Shown here: positions 63,330-64,000 of the stretch, piece by piece | Layout: every line of letters starts with the position of its first letter | Position numbering within the stretch: the first letter of the stretch is position 1 | NCBI RefSeq assembly: GCF_040954835.1 | Contig: NC_090696.1 | Coordinates: 59,922,222-59,986,221, forward strand | DNA: 64,000 nucleotides | Source of the DNA: Lepisosteus oculatus | Lineage: Eukaryota > Chordata > Actinopteri > Semionotiformes > Lepisosteidae | Reading direction: 5' to 3' | Made by a program: the position numbers and the translations under genes | The notes under the pieces: model-generated | What the model was told of the DNA's origin: nothing | What the model saw: the letters and a program-made list of their open reading frames with translations, nothing else | Database searches by the model: none

Positions 63330-64000
63330 CAGTGCTCTCCAGAATTATTGGCACCTTGGTAAAGATGAGCAAAAAAGACTAGGACAAAATGTCTTTGTTT
63401 TTTATCAGCCTGATCTTACACAAAATATGAGAGAAATCCAACCTTTAGTCAGAAAAAAAATCCTTATAAAAAACTAAACATTTTTCTCAAAAACATGTGT
63501 CACAATGATTGCCCCCCCTAGAAATTCCTATGAACAAAATCTAATTGACATATATTCCCATTTTCATACTTTATTCATATTTTAGGAACTCTTAAGTGGT
63601 CATCCATGACTTCCTGTTTCACTGGGGTATAAATATGAGGTGACATGCAAGCCAAACACCCTTAGTCATCCATCAACAAGAGGTAGATCAGAGAATACAC
63701 AAATGAAATGAGACAAAAGGTTATTGACCTTCATTAATCAGGTAATGGCTATAAAAAAGCTTCACACCTGAAAATACCCATCTCCAATTAGGGCAATAAT
63801 TAAGAAGTTTCAAACTGGAGCTACTGCATGATGAACCTGCCTAGAAGAGAACACAAGTGTATTTTGCCCCCACGTATAGTGAAGAAGATGGTTTGAGAGG
63901 CAAAACTTTCTCCAAGGATCACAGTTGGACAATTGCAGGCGTTGGTTGCATCCTGGGGTCACCAAGTCTCCAGAACTACAATTAGACGCCACCTTCATGC
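63330..64000 (+). mobile_element. Tc1/mariner DNA transposon, running off the window end
   Basis: The left end CAGTGCTCTCCAGAATTATT then GGCACCTTGG follows a TA target dinucleotide at 63328-63329 and is a recognisable Tc1-like terminus. From about 63780 the + strand has eroded transposase frames broken by stops (the region holding the helix-turn-helix domain). The element is therefore non-autonomous or dead, and its right end lies outside the window. Confidence 0.75.

Overview
This is a vertebrate nuclear genome window, most likely from a ray-finned fish. It holds three protein-coding genes with GT-AG introns in AT-rich, repeat-laden non-coding DNA. The gene order UBE2D3 - MANBA - NFKB1 matches the order I know from human chromosome 4q24. 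The repeats (L2-type LINEs, Tc1/mariner and hAT transposons, tRNA-derived SINEs, a Penelope-like element with a GIY-YIG domain) are typical of fish. A SINE-like family present in three copies (about 9.9, 20.3 and 31.1 kb) looks to me like one of early-branching ray-finned fish such as gar or bowfin, but the species call is only a guess.

Layout. At 1-1.3 kb is a decayed hAT transposon end, lying in the last intron of UBE2D3. The terminal coding exon of UBE2D3 is at 1758-1803 (+), followed by its 3'UTR. After an intergenic stretch, the complete beta-mannosidase gene MANBA runs on the + strand from its ATG at 5813 to its TGA at 48990. I could place all 17 coding exons. They join in frame to 894 codons plus a stop, with the signal peptide and both catalytic glutamates intact. 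From 49 to 52 kb the two genes meet tail to tail. On the - strand, 11 exons encoding the C-terminal half of NFKB1 (p105: acidic linker, ankyrin repeats, death domain, IKK/beta-TrCP degron) lie between 62832 and 52095. The 5' half of NFKB1 is beyond the window. A Tc1-like transposon begins at 63330 and runs off the end.

MANBA encodes a lysosomal exo-hydrolase that removes terminal beta-mannose during N-glycan breakdown. NFKB1 encodes the p105 precursor, whose C-terminal part acts as an IkappaB. UBE2D-family E2 enzymes act in ubiquitylation, including NF-kB signalling. They are neighbours by old vertebrate synteny, not an operon.

I found no credible new biological system. The items most worth a second look are: a hAT element with perfect 8-bp target-site duplications and a nested, dated L2 insertion (11990-14388); a Penelope-like fragment with a GIY-YIG domain and a hammerhead-core-like 3' end, plus a second inverted copy forming perfect 41-bp arms; a GC-AG intron in NFKB1; a candidate solo LTR inside a Tc1 relic; a CLEAR-like E-box upstream of MANBA; and an isolated CpG-dense block at 4.2-4.35 kb.
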